Below, piece after piece: positions 52,107 through 64,000 of a stretch of DNA of 64,000 nt (position 1 is the stretch's first letter; every line of letters begins with the position of its first letter). The stretch spans positions 27,316,946 through 27,380,945 of the forward strand of contig CM022665.1 in the NCBI GenBank assembly GCA_012295275.1, written 5' to 3'. The notes under the pieces were generated by a model that was given only the letters and a program-made list of their open reading frames with translations, made no database searches and had not been told where the DNA came from. The position numbers and the translations under genes were made by a program. The DNA is from Chrysomallon squamiferum (taxonomy: Eukaryota > Mollusca > Gastropoda > Neomphalida > Peltospiridae).

Positions 52107-52224
52107 CACCTGTATCTAAGTATACTTATGTTTATCTATAAAACTGTGTATCTATGTGTCATGTGTTTCCCCTCAGTGTGATTCCATTTAGATTTCAAAT
52201 TTAATCCCTTTATAATGTTACTAA

Positions 52225-52230
<6 letters not shown>

Positions 52231-52268
<38 letters not shown>
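52231..52268. repeat. Poly-T run of 38
   Basis: The longest homopolymer in the window. Confidence 0.9.
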
Positions 52269-52269
<1 letters not shown>

Positions 52270-52849
52270 GTTGTAATTTATATCATTTTATTACCTAGAG
52301 ATAAAATTACCACTGAAAAATAAGAAGACTGAAGCTGTATTCATTGCCTCAAAATACTTAAGCTAGAATAACTGAACTTGAATAAATACACTCTAAAAAT
52401 AGTTCACAGATTTTTATACAGCTAAACAATTTCAGCTGAAGAGGAAGACATCACTAATTTTTGTATCAAAACCTATGATTTTACTTTAAGATTTTTTTTA
52501 AATCAAAACTACTGAAGATTTTGAAAACTGATTGTAACAGCTTGGTTATAGAACTCTAGCTCATTAGCAAAATGATGAAGAAGAAGAAGAAAAGGAAAAA
52601 AATTTTTTCATCTTCTTGGTTTGAAACCTGCTTTAAAATAAAATATTTGTCAGTTTGTTCTGATAATCATATTAATTTGTAAACATTTTTTCTTCTAAAC
52701 TATAATTCTGAGATCAAAATATCTTTAAATAACTCCCATGTTAATTTTGATTTCCAGTATGAGTGAAAGAAAAAAAAAAACAAGAAAGAAAACAGAAACC
52801 AATACACTACATTAACACTTTTCTGGCACTTTCCTTTCAAAGGGAGCAT

Positions 52850-52980
52850 ACTGCAGCTTAATAGTTGAGTACTGGCATGAAATCTGGTAGGTTGCTGGAT
52901 CTATTCTCCATTTATTATAACCCTGATCATTTTATCAAAATACATAGTATATTTTTCCTGTTTCTAGGAAGGTATCTTTA
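52850..52980 (+). mobile_element. SINE relic with B box
   Basis: A tRNA-like stretch (TTGAGTACTGGCATGAAATC) leads to GGTAGGTTGCTGGATCTATTC, where GGATCTATTCT (52897-52907) fits the pol III B box except at one position. Further on, TATTTTTCCTGTTTCTAGG sits where the TATTTC..TTCCAG core block is expected. Confidence 0.45.
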
Positions 52981-53507
52981 AATATCCTTCCTGCTAATTA
53001 AAAACCCAGGTAATTACTATTCCAGCAGCAGGTTTCCTCTTGTTTTATTATTATTATTATGGGGGAAAAAAATCATAAATTGACACTAATAAACATTAAT
53101 ATTAAAATTTGTTGAGATAACTTCCTATAAATATTCATTCACTCATTCATTTATTTCAGCTTTCAGAAACAGATATCCTGAATCATTTTAAATCACTTTG
53201 CTGTATGTCATTAGAGCCAGAACTCCCAGTCTGACACTTGAGTTATTTAGATTAGTTAAAGCTTCAACTCAAATCCCTGACCAGAATTAGTAACAATTCT
53301 GCTACTTATTTTTATCAAGTAAGGCTTATAAATGTTTTAGCTTCTGGTGACAAGAGACTTCTGTTGCACATTATTCATGACATACCATTAGACCCGATGG
53401 ATACATTAAATACACATGCATTACACATAATAAAAATATGTGATAAATGTAACAGTATTTCAGTTTCTCATCTTCATTATAATTTTTCTATTAATTCATG
53501 GTTAAGA

Positions 53508-53553
53508 ATTATTATTATTATTATTATTATTATTATTGTTATTATTATTATTC
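53508..53553. repeat. (TTA)n microsatellite
   Basis: About 46 bp of ATT triplets with one TTG change. Confidence 0.9.
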
Positions 53554-54689
53554 TGTAAAGGGTTAACTTAGAATCCCAGTTGGGTGTGAAACTTTTCACT
53601 CCATGGTGATATAAAAGAATGGAATCAGTCTTTTGGAAAACAGCTGAAATAGTTTTTTCATGTACAATTGATCTCTAATTGCATCAGGATCTTTTTTGTT
53701 GCATCAGAAATTTTCCCCTTTTGGTATCAGTGAAAGAAATTATTCCACCCACTGACCAGGTAAATGATTGATATACCTTGTATAATTTATTTATAGTGTC
53801 ATAAGACAAAACAAAACAGACATGAAAAGAATAATTTACATGTGTCATTTAACACTTTGTTTTTATCCCGTAGTTTATGATTATTTGTATTAGGTTAATT
53901 AAATAAAATGCTCATCTGGAAGAATTATTTGAAGATATTTTTTTCTGCATTGATAGATATTACCATAAAAACATAAATTCGAAAAACATAAAATGAGAGA
54001 GATAAACAGTAATAAATACATAATAAAAATCAACAAAAACAAACAGCTCTGGAGATAATGTAATTAAAGCTTTCATGCTTTCTGTGATATGTTTTTGCAA
54101 TTTGGGTTAAATAAACATCAAAGATCAAGATTAAATGCAGAATACTTGAAATATTGACAGATTAGACTGGGTAAATATCATTGGCAGAAGTTTCTAATTA
54201 AACTAGAATCATTCAGAATGCAAAAACATTCAAAAATTTGTAAATATACTTTTCTTTTTTTTTTCTTTACTGAAAAGATAACAAAATGTAACTTTGGTAA
54301 CTCTTGTTTAAAAAAAATGTAATTGGAAAAGCAGAAAGTCTGAATGTTTTAAGAAATGTTATTTCAACTTCATCAAAATGTTATTTCTGCCTTCAGCAAA
54401 AATCTATCACTTTATTTTTGTCAATATGGACTATATTACAGTTTACAGATTAATATAGCTTTCTTTATTAATTCTTTATGTAATATGAAACACCACTGTT
54501 TGCCTTCAGCTGTTTTATTGGAAAAACATCAATCACACTGATAAATTCTTTTTTTTTCTTTTTCTTTCTATCATGATCTTCATTTTTCCAGAAAGCAAGA
54601 TGTGATATGATTTATGTGGGACATTCAGAACTAATCCATTAATTAAACTCATTTTTGTTAGTCACATCATCAGCTGCATGATATATTTG

Positions 54690-55110
54690 TAAATCATTAC
54701 GTATTATTACACACCTCTCTATGATGGTGTCTTTTATATGTCCATGAGTACCATTATGTAATGCATATCACACAACAAGAGTCCATCTTGCCCTGTTGTG
54801 AATGGAGCTGCCGGATGAAGTAATGAAAGCATATTACGAGTAATATTGGCACTGCATTATGACAAAGTGGAGGATATTTTCCTCAAGCCTCAAATCATCC
54901 TTGAAATTGCATGGACTTCATTAGGATGGTTTCTGCTTTTAAAATCACTGCTGAAAGTGTTTGGGGATGGATGGCTTGAGGAAAATGCAATAAGCGATGG
55001 GCGGCAATGCTGTATTCAAAGTGAGGACTGTTACTGCCATGTTTGACAAGATCTTCTGGCAAACACATTTTATGGATGAGTTGTTGTACTCCAATCTCGT
55101 GTTGGGAAGA
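54690..55110. other. GC-richer non-repetitive island in intron
   Basis: About 420 bp of mixed-composition sequence without repeats, with homeodomain/POU-like words such as ATTATGTAATGCATAT. A 66-codon open frame lies on the + strand (54846-55046) with no family resemblance. It looks more like a cis-regulatory element than coding sequence, but only conservation would tell. Confidence 0.2.
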
Positions 55111-58100
55111 AGCCGACCTTGTTAACCCACAAAGATCCTTAGCACAATTTAGTTAAATGATTTTTTTTCTTCTTATTAAGTTAGAAACAATCATCTTTGT
55201 GAACCGGTAACCAGACAAAAGTAAAAGGTATAACAGTTCCCTGGATGTCACTGCAAATGTTTTGTACATTAAAATTTGAAAAGTTTTTCAACTAATGAAA
55301 ACCAGCATGGTCATCTCACAGCTGTACACTGCACCAAGTTCACTTGTATCACTATTCCTTGTTATCATCCCTCTCTCTACCTTTTGGTGCACACATCTGT
55401 AGAAGCCTCAGTTTTTACAAATGTTTAAAGAATTGCTAGCTGGCAGCACTGATAAAAAACACATTTCAACAATGATAACACAAATCCTCAACGTAGCAAC
55501 TTACATTCCAAGTATTTCAAAACATTCGCTAGATAATTCAAAAGACTGTGAAGAAGAAATTGTTCACAAATGTTTTTATTTTTTCCTAATTATGTCATAA
55601 CATCCTTTTGAGTTGTTGTCTTCAGATTGTTTGCAAAACAACAGATGGCTTTGTGTTTCTAATGCATTTTATAGAGATGTTTGTTCATTTTTATGTATTT
55701 GTATACATACTTTGTTATCTGTGTAGTCTATGTATATGCATAAATGTATGCATGCATGTATGTATGTAATATGCACATGTTAACACCCGGTGTTTATGAG
55801 TATGAATGTTATTTTAATGTTGGTCTGATGTGCTAATTACAAAAGAGTGTGTGTGTGTATTTGCATTAAAACAGAAGAATTTTCACATTGAGAATTTAAA
55901 TGTAAATGCATTTAGTCTTTATAATGTACTAAAGTTAACACTGTCATGATAGTAGTACTAACAATTATGAGATTTAACATAAGGCAGTATTTTTTTTTTT
56001 TTTCACAATGAAACAACAGCAAAAATATAGATTTTAGTATTTATCAGGATCCAGGATATCAGAACCAGTACCCATTATGCTTATCCCACACAATCAAGGC
56101 CACATAGTGGTATTCACACAAGTTCATTAACCCATGTTTAACAGACAAAACCATAAACTGGACAAACTTGAGTGTGAACCCTTTTGTGAGTTAGTGATGG
56201 TCAATGGGAGGTTTTGTGTCTCACCTTTTAGCTGTGAGAAATTCATCAGTCTGTGTTTGTTTCTTGGCTGGATGATCCTGACAGAATTGTCTTGATGTGG
56301 ATGAATGAATAAGAAAAGTTGATTACATCCCAGGGCAATTCTCTCCTTTGTATCTGCGGACACCTTTTTTCTTCTGCTGGGCTACAATTCACCTGAATGA
56401 ACTTTAATCTACTTTGCTGGATCAGTTTTGGAAAATTGACTCAGTTATTTGCGGTGCTCAATTATTTGTAGTGGAGAGAAGGAAAAGAAAGAGATAAAAA
56501 GGAGATGTAAGAACAAGGGAAGCAATTTCTGTGGGGAGGCTTCCTAACCAAATAACTGTCCCAGTGAAAGTGAAGCAAAGCAAACAGCAATAGTATGCAG
56601 GAAAAAATTCTTTAGTCCATTAATGGGTGGTAATTGGGCAGGACGAAGCAAATAAAAAGCTTGGTATTAGTGCTGCTTACTGCTGACCAATAAAGAAAAC
56701 AAATACATTGATGTTTTCTTCTTTGATGTAGTTCCTCCATGCTGCTAATGAACCAGTGAATGTTTGCCACTGCTGACAAGCTGCAGATTCTGACAGCAGT
56801 GGTCGATGTTAAATGTCATTGGCATATTTCTCTTTACAGATATTTATTTTTACACCATTTGTGGAAAGCATATTCAGTCAAACTAAACTGTGTACTGGTC
56901 AATAAATTAATTAGTGGAAGTATCGTGTGGAAATAATACAAAAAATTTAAAGATAATTTGACCTTTTTCTTTCTCTGTATTTTGTTTTTTATTGTTATAT
57001 GTATATTTAATTTATTTTTTTTTTTTATGTTTCATGTTGTATTCAAAGTATTAGTATGGTATTAAATATCAGATACCTTATTTTCCTCTCTTCTATTCAT
57101 CCTTTTTTCACTTTTTTTCCTTTTTAATGCAGACTGTTGTATTTCTATGGCTAGAATTTAATTTCCTGAATCTGACGAAAGGAAATGTAGATAATAGATT
57201 TAGTTAATAGGGTATTGATTAGCATTCTTTTTATTGGATCAAACTCAAGGTAATAGGTGCTGTGGGATTTTTTTTTTTTTTTATCTCTTTCTTTAGTTAT
57301 GCTGTATTTGTCTGTGTCAGTAAGCATTCCATAGAGACATGGAAATTAAATTCTCACACTTTTCTAATGAAGATTTTTAAACACTGAGTATAAATACATT
57401 TTTAATAAGAATTTGAAGAGTTAATTTACTTGTATTTGTTTTTGTTGAGTTTTTTTTTGTTGTTTTTTTTAGACTTATTGAAAATTCTGTCATTATTTAT
57501 GGCTAAAACATCTTAAAATGTTCTATCATGAAACATTCATTAAGAAATAAAGAAATGTAAATACAAATTAAACTGAAAATATTGAACTTATTTCATGTAA
57601 ATATTTAGGAGAAAACTGAATGGCAGATTTAGGTTTTATTTTCAAGTTTTTCTTCAAAAAACAGACAGCAAATAACTATTATTACTAAAAAATATTTTGT
57701 TAATGTATGGTGTGTATGCATATGTACATTACTCGTGTATATGTTTATGCTTGTGTGTGTGTGTGTGTATATGTGTGAAGAGAACAAAAAAGAAAGAGAA
57801 AAATACAGAGGGCAGGAAACAAAGAGAGAGATTCAGTTTTAATGATGTAATTAGATTCATGTTGGACTCTACACAATACACAACAGATCTGACTTTCTTG
57901 TTTTGTTAATGTTTCTTTTCTCTCTAAGACAAGCAGTGATCAATAATAATTTTTTTTTTTTATTCTCACATGCCACTGAAGTGTTTCTCTGTATGCTTCC
58001 TGCAAGAAGGTCAGTTCTGTTCCAGTGTCATTAATCAAACTGGCATCTGAAATTCAGACCTGTAGCCTCGCACATACATCCTAATGAAAACACAAAACAA

Positions 58101-58816
58101 CATCTTCTGAGTAGCTTTGAGTGATATTGGTGTTTCCTACATCAGATCTCCATGTTAGATTTGTTTAGTCTAGAAGTCTTGCTGGATTATCCATCACCAG
58201 CAATATTTCAGATTAAATCCACAGTATTTTATCAGAAGACAAACAAGAAAATGTTTAAAAAGTCCACCTTGTTTGTTCATTTGCCATTTTCTTCTTCATT
58301 CACAATCTACGTTTATTATCTGTAGTCAAATTTTCAGTTGCTTTTTTTCTTCTGTCACAGTCTCTAAATATTTATATATACAAGTACTTAAAATTTCTCT
58401 CTTAGAATATATATTTATATAAAAAATTTCAACAATTTTATGAAGATATGTTGAAGAACAAACAAGTTTGTGTTAACAAATACTAATATACTGTTAGGTT
58501 GTTGCATCACTGTCAAGTCTGTGTAGAATATTTGATGTTTATCTTTTACCATATCTTTGCCTTCATACTGATATTTAATATCTTACATGGTTTAAGGATT
58601 CATGTGGGTGATTTGTTTTTCAAACATTATTTGGAAATAGCAGAACTTTTCTTCTTTTTTTTCTTTTTTTTGTTGCATTCTTTTGTATTATAGTTTTTAA
58701 CAGAAATATTTTTGGAATATATTTTTGACATTTAGATTACTTATTGAATTGTTTTTTTTTCTTTTTTTTTTTGTCACTGGAATTTATTTGGTATTTACTT
58801 ATTTATTTATTATAAA

Positions 58817-58817
<1 letters not shown>

Positions 58818-58862
<45 letters not shown>
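58818..58862. repeat. (TTA)n microsatellite
   Basis: 45 bp of TTA triplets after a TTTA-rich stretch. Confidence 0.9.
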
Positions 58863-58865
<3 letters not shown>

Positions 58866-59857
58866 TTTTCCTTTTTTATATATAAATATAGTTTTCATAT
58901 AACTATTTTACCTAAATTCATTTAGAATTAGTTATATTATTTTTATTTAAAGCCAAACCACTAATAATTTCAGATAATAAAATAAACATAAAAATGTTAA
59001 AATCATATTTCTCCTGTTCATGCAATCAATCACCAATCAACCATCATTAATTAAATAAATCAAACTTTTTACAAACTCATCATTTATGTAGTTTACAACA
59101 CCATTAAAGATTTAATTTTCAGTAAACTGTCAAATATCCTTGAGCACTGGGCATAATTTTTTTTTTCTTTTTTTTAACTTTTTTTTAACAATAAAAAAAA
59201 AAGAAAAAAAAGAAATCTGCCACATTTATAATTTTTTTGTGTGTCTGTGACAGGCACATTACTTTTTAAACCAAAAATAAAGTACTGAATGGCAACACTT
59301 CAGCTCTAAGTCAACATGTCTTCGGTTCTGGTTTCACAGTTAATGGATTTTCTGCCATATCCCTTGTGTGTTGCAAAGGAGTGATACAGCATATGAACAT
59401 TACAAGGCTCACAGAACAACAATTGGGACTTGGAATCGTTTGAGACTGTGTAAACACGGATGCAGGGTTTACAGACAATATTTTTCTACTGAGTCCTATT
59501 GCAACTTTCATGTATTCCTGTCATTAAACTTGAAAGATCATTAGTCACAAACATCCTTTCTTGAGCTGGCCATGTGCAAACTTAATATCACGTTGCTTTC
59601 GTCTTTAATGCTTAAGGCAAATAATCTATTGTTTCATTATATTGGTTCTCAGATTAGATTATTAAATATGATGACTGTGATTCCTTTTTGAAATACTGAC
59701 TCCCTGATTAATTTTCTCCATCACTGATATCATTTTATATAGATCGTTTGTATTGCTGTCAGTCAGGAAACCAGACACTATTATTTGGAAACAAAGAGTC
59801 TGAGAAATACAAAAATAATACTGGCTAGACAGGGTGATGAGAACACAAAATCTACAT

Positions 59858-59935
59858 TGGCTGGAATAAATGATTCACAAAGTGCTGACAGTGCCAGGAT
59901 CAAATCTTGTTAGAGGTTTTGACCTTCTCTATTGT
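59858..59935 (-). mobile_element. SINE relic (minus strand)
   Basis: TTGGCTGGAATAAATGATTC, then CCAGGATCAAATC about 30 nt later, reads on the minus strand as GATTTGATCCTGG (B-box region) followed by the CATT..TTCCAGCC core block. Same order and spacing as the copy at 32262. Confidence 0.45.
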
Positions 59936-60053
59936 CTTCCTGTTATTGTTGTCAGAGATGTATCTGAAGAATTTCTTTTGATTTGTTTTATATTAGTTAT
60001 TGACGTTTTTATATTAGTTATTCGTTGTTTTTTGGTGTGTTTTTTTTAATTTA

Positions 60054-60080
60054 TTTTTTTTTTTTTTTTTTTTTTTTTTT
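60054..60080. repeat. Poly-T run
   Basis: 27 T in a row, 660 bp before the exon C acceptor. Confidence 0.85.
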
Positions 60081-60742
60081 ATCAATTAAATTTCCTAAAT
60101 GTTTCTTTTCTTTGTTTACATGTCACTGCATTTTTTCTTCATTAGTTAATTTTAGAAAAAAGAGTAAAACAAATTGTTAAAAATTGATTTCTTATATAAA
60201 TCATGCCCAAGTTTGGAAACAGTTGTATTTTTTTATAAATCTGGACTGATTGTAAAATCTTCATCAGTACAGTAATTTGAAAAAGGGTTTGGTGTCATCA
60301 TAGAAAAGATATGTTTATTTGAAAGAAGTAATGAATGTTCTATGAGACGAATATTAAAAGAAGATTTACAGATGACAGATGGTTTGAAATGGGGCCATAT
60401 AAAACTATAACGATAAAAATAAATTAATAAAACCAGTTAGCATTACAACAGAAGTTGTTTTATATTATGTATCCAAAATGCTACTACTTCTAATAATAAT
60501 AATAATAATGAAACAAAAAAAATCTGAGTTAAAGAGAATCATACCCATTCATCTCTTCATTTTCCTTTCCATTTTTTCAAAACCATTCATTCTGTTTTTT
60601 TCTTCACCTTTATTAATTTTTTTTTGTAACTAAGTTTGATTGAGAGACTCACTTCACAACTGTTACACATTGCAGTGTTCTTACTGTATATTAAAAAATA
60701 AATAAATACTGAAAGGTTATTTTATGTTTTTTTGTGTTGCAG

Positions 60743-60899
60743 GTGTCGAGTGGCTTGATAGAACGAGTGTCTCATGCCCAAGCCAATTTCTACAAGGAAA
60801 TGGAGCTAGCTCCACGTGTTTCTCCAGAATTTGAACTGACACTTGACAATACACCAGTCATCCAGGCCATTGAAACCATGAATTTCTTTCAGATGAAAG
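60743..60899 (+). CDS. TRIM9: TRIM9 orthologue, internal exon C (COS box)
   Basis: Internal exon of 157 nt (52 codons plus one base, phase 0 in, phase 1 out). The peptide starts VSSGLIERVSHAQANFYKEM and ends ETMNFFQMK. Key matches to TRIM9 are LI.RV just after the splice, PRVSPEFELTLDNTPVIQAI, and the final F.QMK; human TRIM9 has the same LDNSPLLQSI core and also splits the next codon after its first base. This is the second half of the COS box and leads into the FN3 domain, whose exon must lie beyond 64000. The acceptor is TTGTGTTGCAG at 60742 and the donor GTAAAT at 60900. Read-through into the intron would reach an in-frame TAA two codons after the last complete codon, so intron retention would truncate the protein before FN3 and SPRY. 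Confidence 0.95.
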
Positions 60900-62429
60900 G
60901 TAAATAAACTTTAACAGTCTAAGCATGGTAAAGGCAATTTACATTTTTCTTCTTTTCTTTTTTTTAGATGACTGGATAAATTGATTCCTCACCATTTTGA
61001 AACATGTTACAAAAGACTGGTACATAATTATTATGAGTCTATGTGTGTTTCAGGGGTTATTTATTTAATATATTGTCATACCAATTTTGGGGTTTTGTAG
61101 AAGTGTTTTTTAAATGTTACTTTTTTAAAGATGGAAGTACAGAGATTTATGAGTGTGCTTTTGGTGTGCTATAATAAGGTTTTCAGAAAATATTAAAGAA
61201 AATCATCATTTGCAAAAGTTCATTATCTTCATTATTTTAATTTTTCATAACTTAGCCAAATGCAGTAAGTTAGATAAAAAGAAATGAAGAGCTTAGAAAG
61301 TATTAACTTTCTTCCATATTGAAATAAATAAATCTAAACATATAAGTACCATTTCAATAAACACCTTTACCCTGGACCTGTAAACAGAACCTCAGTTCTG
61401 AATGGTTCTGAACTAGCAATGACTTGCATCCTGTCTAGTACTAAAGTCATCATTTGGTAGATTTACATTACTTGGAGCGGTACAAAGTGTTCCTTGCCTT
61501 CACAAGTAGGTACCAGAATACTTGAGACTGGGGTTTTTCATTAACTGTACAGCTAGTAAATTGTGTCACTGACAGGCACTGCTCACGTTGCTGGGATATT
61601 GCTAGACAACTGATACAGGTGTTGCTGTGCCAGAATTTCACCAAACTGGCTGCCTGCAGCTTCAACAGCCAGACACACTGCAATAACAAAAGCTCCAGCC
61701 AGTCTCCTGGAGCAGAGTAAATCACCTGAATGGCTAGTAAAACTACTTCTTATGGCAGCCCATTGATTGCTTTGTAAATAATTGTAGAAATTAAAAGCGC
61801 TTACAGGTTCTTGTCTTGCCATTAGTTAATGGCTTGGTTATAGTTTGGGAAATTGTTTTTGAGAGATAGGCCAGAGACAGGTTTAATAGAAGGTAATGAA
61901 TTGCAAATTAAACACACTTTAATGATAATCTTTATCTCAACATACATTTCAGTACTTAATGTATATCTATTTTTCATTAATCTATGAAGATAATTAGTGA
62001 ATATAAGGTTTATCAGGACTAGCTTATTCTTTTCTTAATCTTAAAAGCTTTTTTTTTTTTTTTCTTCTTCTTAGCTTCTTTTTCTCCTTGTCCAGAGTTA
62101 TTGTCCTAATGGCCTTCACGTGGCTTTATGATCATGATAATTACTTGGCTGTTACATCCTCATACTACATGGTCTGATAAGATCTGTAGTAAATTGCAGT
62201 CCCAGTGTGACAAGCTTTAACAGTTGTCTGATACAGGTTGCAGCAGTTTGTGTGTTAATATGGGCCACAAGAGAACACTTATTCTAGAAATAGTCTGCTC
62301 ATTCAACAAGGGACAGAGTTTCTGTCTTATATAGCTTTTCTATCAGCTCACTGAGTTATCATACTAATTATTCCATGATCAAACAAACTGTTCTCACAGA
62401 TTTCACTTTTACACACTCTTTTCTCAATC

Positions 62430-62945
62430 ACAATTTCAGTGATATTGTATGGCCCTGTTTTGTAAACAGCTTTCATTTAAAATCTTTAATATTTTCTTTA
62501 CTGTATTACTTTTACAGTGAACTTACATAGCATTGTTGTGTGACTGATTTTCATTTAAAAAAATAAAAAATGTATTCCCTTTTCTACATCACATCTTTGA
62601 TAACCCTGTATGATGTGGTTGGATAACCTTAATAACCCTAACTGATATGGTTGGATTATATTTCCCAACTAATAACTTTTTAATTTTATTTTCTTTCTGT
62701 ATCACTTTTCTATCTCACTTCTACAGTGACACTATAGGATACTTTTTATGCTTGGTTTTCCATTTAACATCTTTTACATATTTACATTTACTTTGCTACT
62801 TCTGTGATGAACTTGTATAGCAAACTTATGTTTTTAGTTTTCATTTCCAAATTTTTTTACATATTTCAGTTTCTCAAAGACTTCTGTAATGACCTTATAG
62901 CATACCACTTTGTGTTTGGTATTCTTTCCCAAATTTTATTTCTTT
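62430..62945. repeat. Decayed tandem repeat of about 80-85 bp
   Basis: Units of the form CTTCTACAGTGACACTATAG, then TTTTTATGCTTGGTTTTCCA, then TTTAACATCTTTTACATATT recur near 62437, 62508, 62719, 62797 and 62880. They differ by about a quarter of positions by eye, with a 130-bp stretch of different sequence (ATGTGGTTGGAT twice) in the middle. Confidence 0.6.
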
Positions 62946-63317
62946 TTCTTTTTGTTCATTTGCTGCAATGCCTACTTGTAAATGTCGACATAAAAATGGT
63001 ATGATCTTATGCAGCACCTTTGATTCTTGGGTTCTAACTCTGGTTCATCTTTCAGTGTGTGTCACTAAATGATTAATAACAAGCCTTGAACATTCCACCA
63101 ATCAGTGTAAATTTCGGAAGCTCCTCACTAATTTTCTGTTTGTGAATGAAGCTCTATCCATTTTGACACTTACTGCTAGAAATGCCAATAATTGTTGTCA
63201 GTTTGCCAAACTGCAGAGAATTTGTGTTGTCTTGAACTTTGCATACCTTTTATCTCTTCTTGGTAACCAACAAATTAACTACCTCATTTTACTATGCAGT
63301 TTCGAGTCCTTACAAAA

Positions 63318-63380
63318 TTGGCTGTAGAAATATTTGCATACTTCAGCTATAAAAATATTTGCATACTTGGCTTTGAAAAT
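63318..63380. repeat. Two-copy repeat of about 30 bp
   Basis: GCTGTAGAAATATTTGCATA and GCTATAAAAATATTTGCATA occur in tandem, each followed by CTT. Confidence 0.7.
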
Positions 63381-64000
63381 CATTTGGTGTGAATCGTGAA
63401 ATGGTTATAATTATAATGTTTGTCCTTTTTTTTTTTCTCTGTTGAGATTGTAATTTCTTAATTCTCAAATGCAACTGGTTGGAAGGAAATAAATCAATTC
63501 TGATGAAAGTTAGTTGTCAGTGTTCCGTCTTTGCCTGACAAAAGTGTTTGTTATGTTTCATTGTGACATTTCAGTTGACTCGATCAGAAATGGAATAAAA
63601 TTATATTGATAAAAATATTATGGTGATTACACACACCATTATCTAAATGATGGTTGTCCTCAGATAGCATCATAAATTTTAAAATTGCAAGACTGATGAA
63701 TAAAGGAAATCCATAGCAAAAAATTAAAAAAAATTAAATCACTGAAAAATAAATAAAAATCATGACTGATTTTTCTAGTGTTGGTTCCTTTTTTTTTCTT
63801 AGCAACTTTCATTTCATCAAAAGTTGTTATAAATGAAAATTTATATATATTTATTTATTTCTATTTTTTTTTTAAATCTGATTAGAAAAAAAAATAAAAA
63901 ATCAGTTTGGTAAAATGTTGGAATTTTCTGACCATTTGGATTTGATCTTGGAGATAATTTGTGTGTCAGAGAGGGTGAAAAAGTGTTGCATAAAAATGAA

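Larger units (their letters stand above)
41586..60742 (+). other. TRIM9: TRIM9 intron between exons B and C (19,157 bp)
   Basis: GT-AG intron in phase 0, with donor GTTGGT and acceptor TTTTTTTGTGTTGCAG. Contents by position: T25 tract (41620-41644), 10-bp hairpin (42979-43004), decayed minisatellite (44095-44330), poly-T (44701-44730), (AAAT)n, 12-bp inverted repeat (45964-46000), SINE fragments (46228-46256 and 46611-46650), (ATCC)n, paired (GT)n and (GA)n tracts (48925-49169), a long GT-rich tract (51932-52106), T38 (52231-52268), a SINE relic (52850-52980), (TTA)n and a SINE relic on the minus strand (59858-59935). Non-repetitive, GC-richer islands lie at 48605-48835 and 54690-55110. I recognise no other gene. 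Confidence 0.88.
60900..64000 (+). other. TRIM9: Start of the next TRIM9 intron, running off the window
   Basis: This begins with GTAAAT. No FN3 exon (which should open with a codon completed from one leftover G) is visible in the 3.1 kb available. A strong-looking pyrimidine tract plus TAG sits at 60941-60967, but the sequence after it stops within a few codons in each usable phase, so it looks like a decoy acceptor. A decayed tandem repeat covers 62430-62945 and a two-copy repeat lies near 63318-63380; the rest is AT-rich single-copy DNA. Confidence 0.8.

Noticed and set aside
51845-52181. Several overlapping frames on both strands rich in Cys-Val or Thr-His
   Set aside because: They are translations of the (GT)n tract at 51932-52106.
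1-64000. CRISPR arrays, bacterial operons, prophage or other prokaryotic features
   Set aside because: The DNA is animal nuclear with spliced exons; the tandem repeats have no spacers of constant length and no associated genes.

Overview
The window is animal nuclear DNA: strongly AT-rich, full of microsatellites and decayed minisatellites, with one split protein-coding gene whose short exons are separated by very long introns. I recognise three consecutive internal exons of a TRIM9 orthologue (E3 ubiquitin ligase; MADD-2 in nematodes) on the + strand: 29692-29787, 41352-41585 and 60743-60899. Each has an AG acceptor and a GT donor and the phases chain together (0, 0, then 1). Together they give 487 nt, about 162 residues: the end of the coiled-coil region after the B-boxes and most of the COS box. 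The RING and B-box exons should lie before the window, and the FN3 and SPRY/B30.2 exons after it.

A mollusc is the best guess for the source. The protein is an invertebrate-type TRIM9. At 30100-30310 there is a diverged tRNA-headed SINE whose core resembles, from memory, a SINE common in molluscan genomes. Several shorter relics of the same kind are scattered through the introns on both strands. I saw nothing resembling the abundant cephalopod SINEs, so a gastropod or bivalve seems more likely than an octopus. The species is not determined.

Layout: 1-29691 lies upstream of the first visible exon and holds only repeats, AT-rich single-copy DNA, a few GC-richer islands and one unassigned exon-like segment on the minus strand (15041-15265). 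29788-41351 is an 11.6 kb intron with a near-complete SINE, a (CAG)6(CAA)23 tract and several minisatellites. 41586-60742 is a 19.2 kb intron with long dinucleotide tracts, poly-T runs and candidate conserved islands. 60900-64000 is the start of the next intron, with a decayed tandem repeat of about 80-85 bp.

Most open reading frames over 60 codons here are translated microsatellites or chance openings in AT-rich intron. I found no rRNA, tRNA gene, CRISPR array, intact transposon or virus-derived gene, and no evidence of a new biological system. The most useful leads are the exon-like segment at 15041-15265, the SINE relic family, the large decayed tandem arrays, and the weak exon donor at 41586 followed by a U-rich tract.
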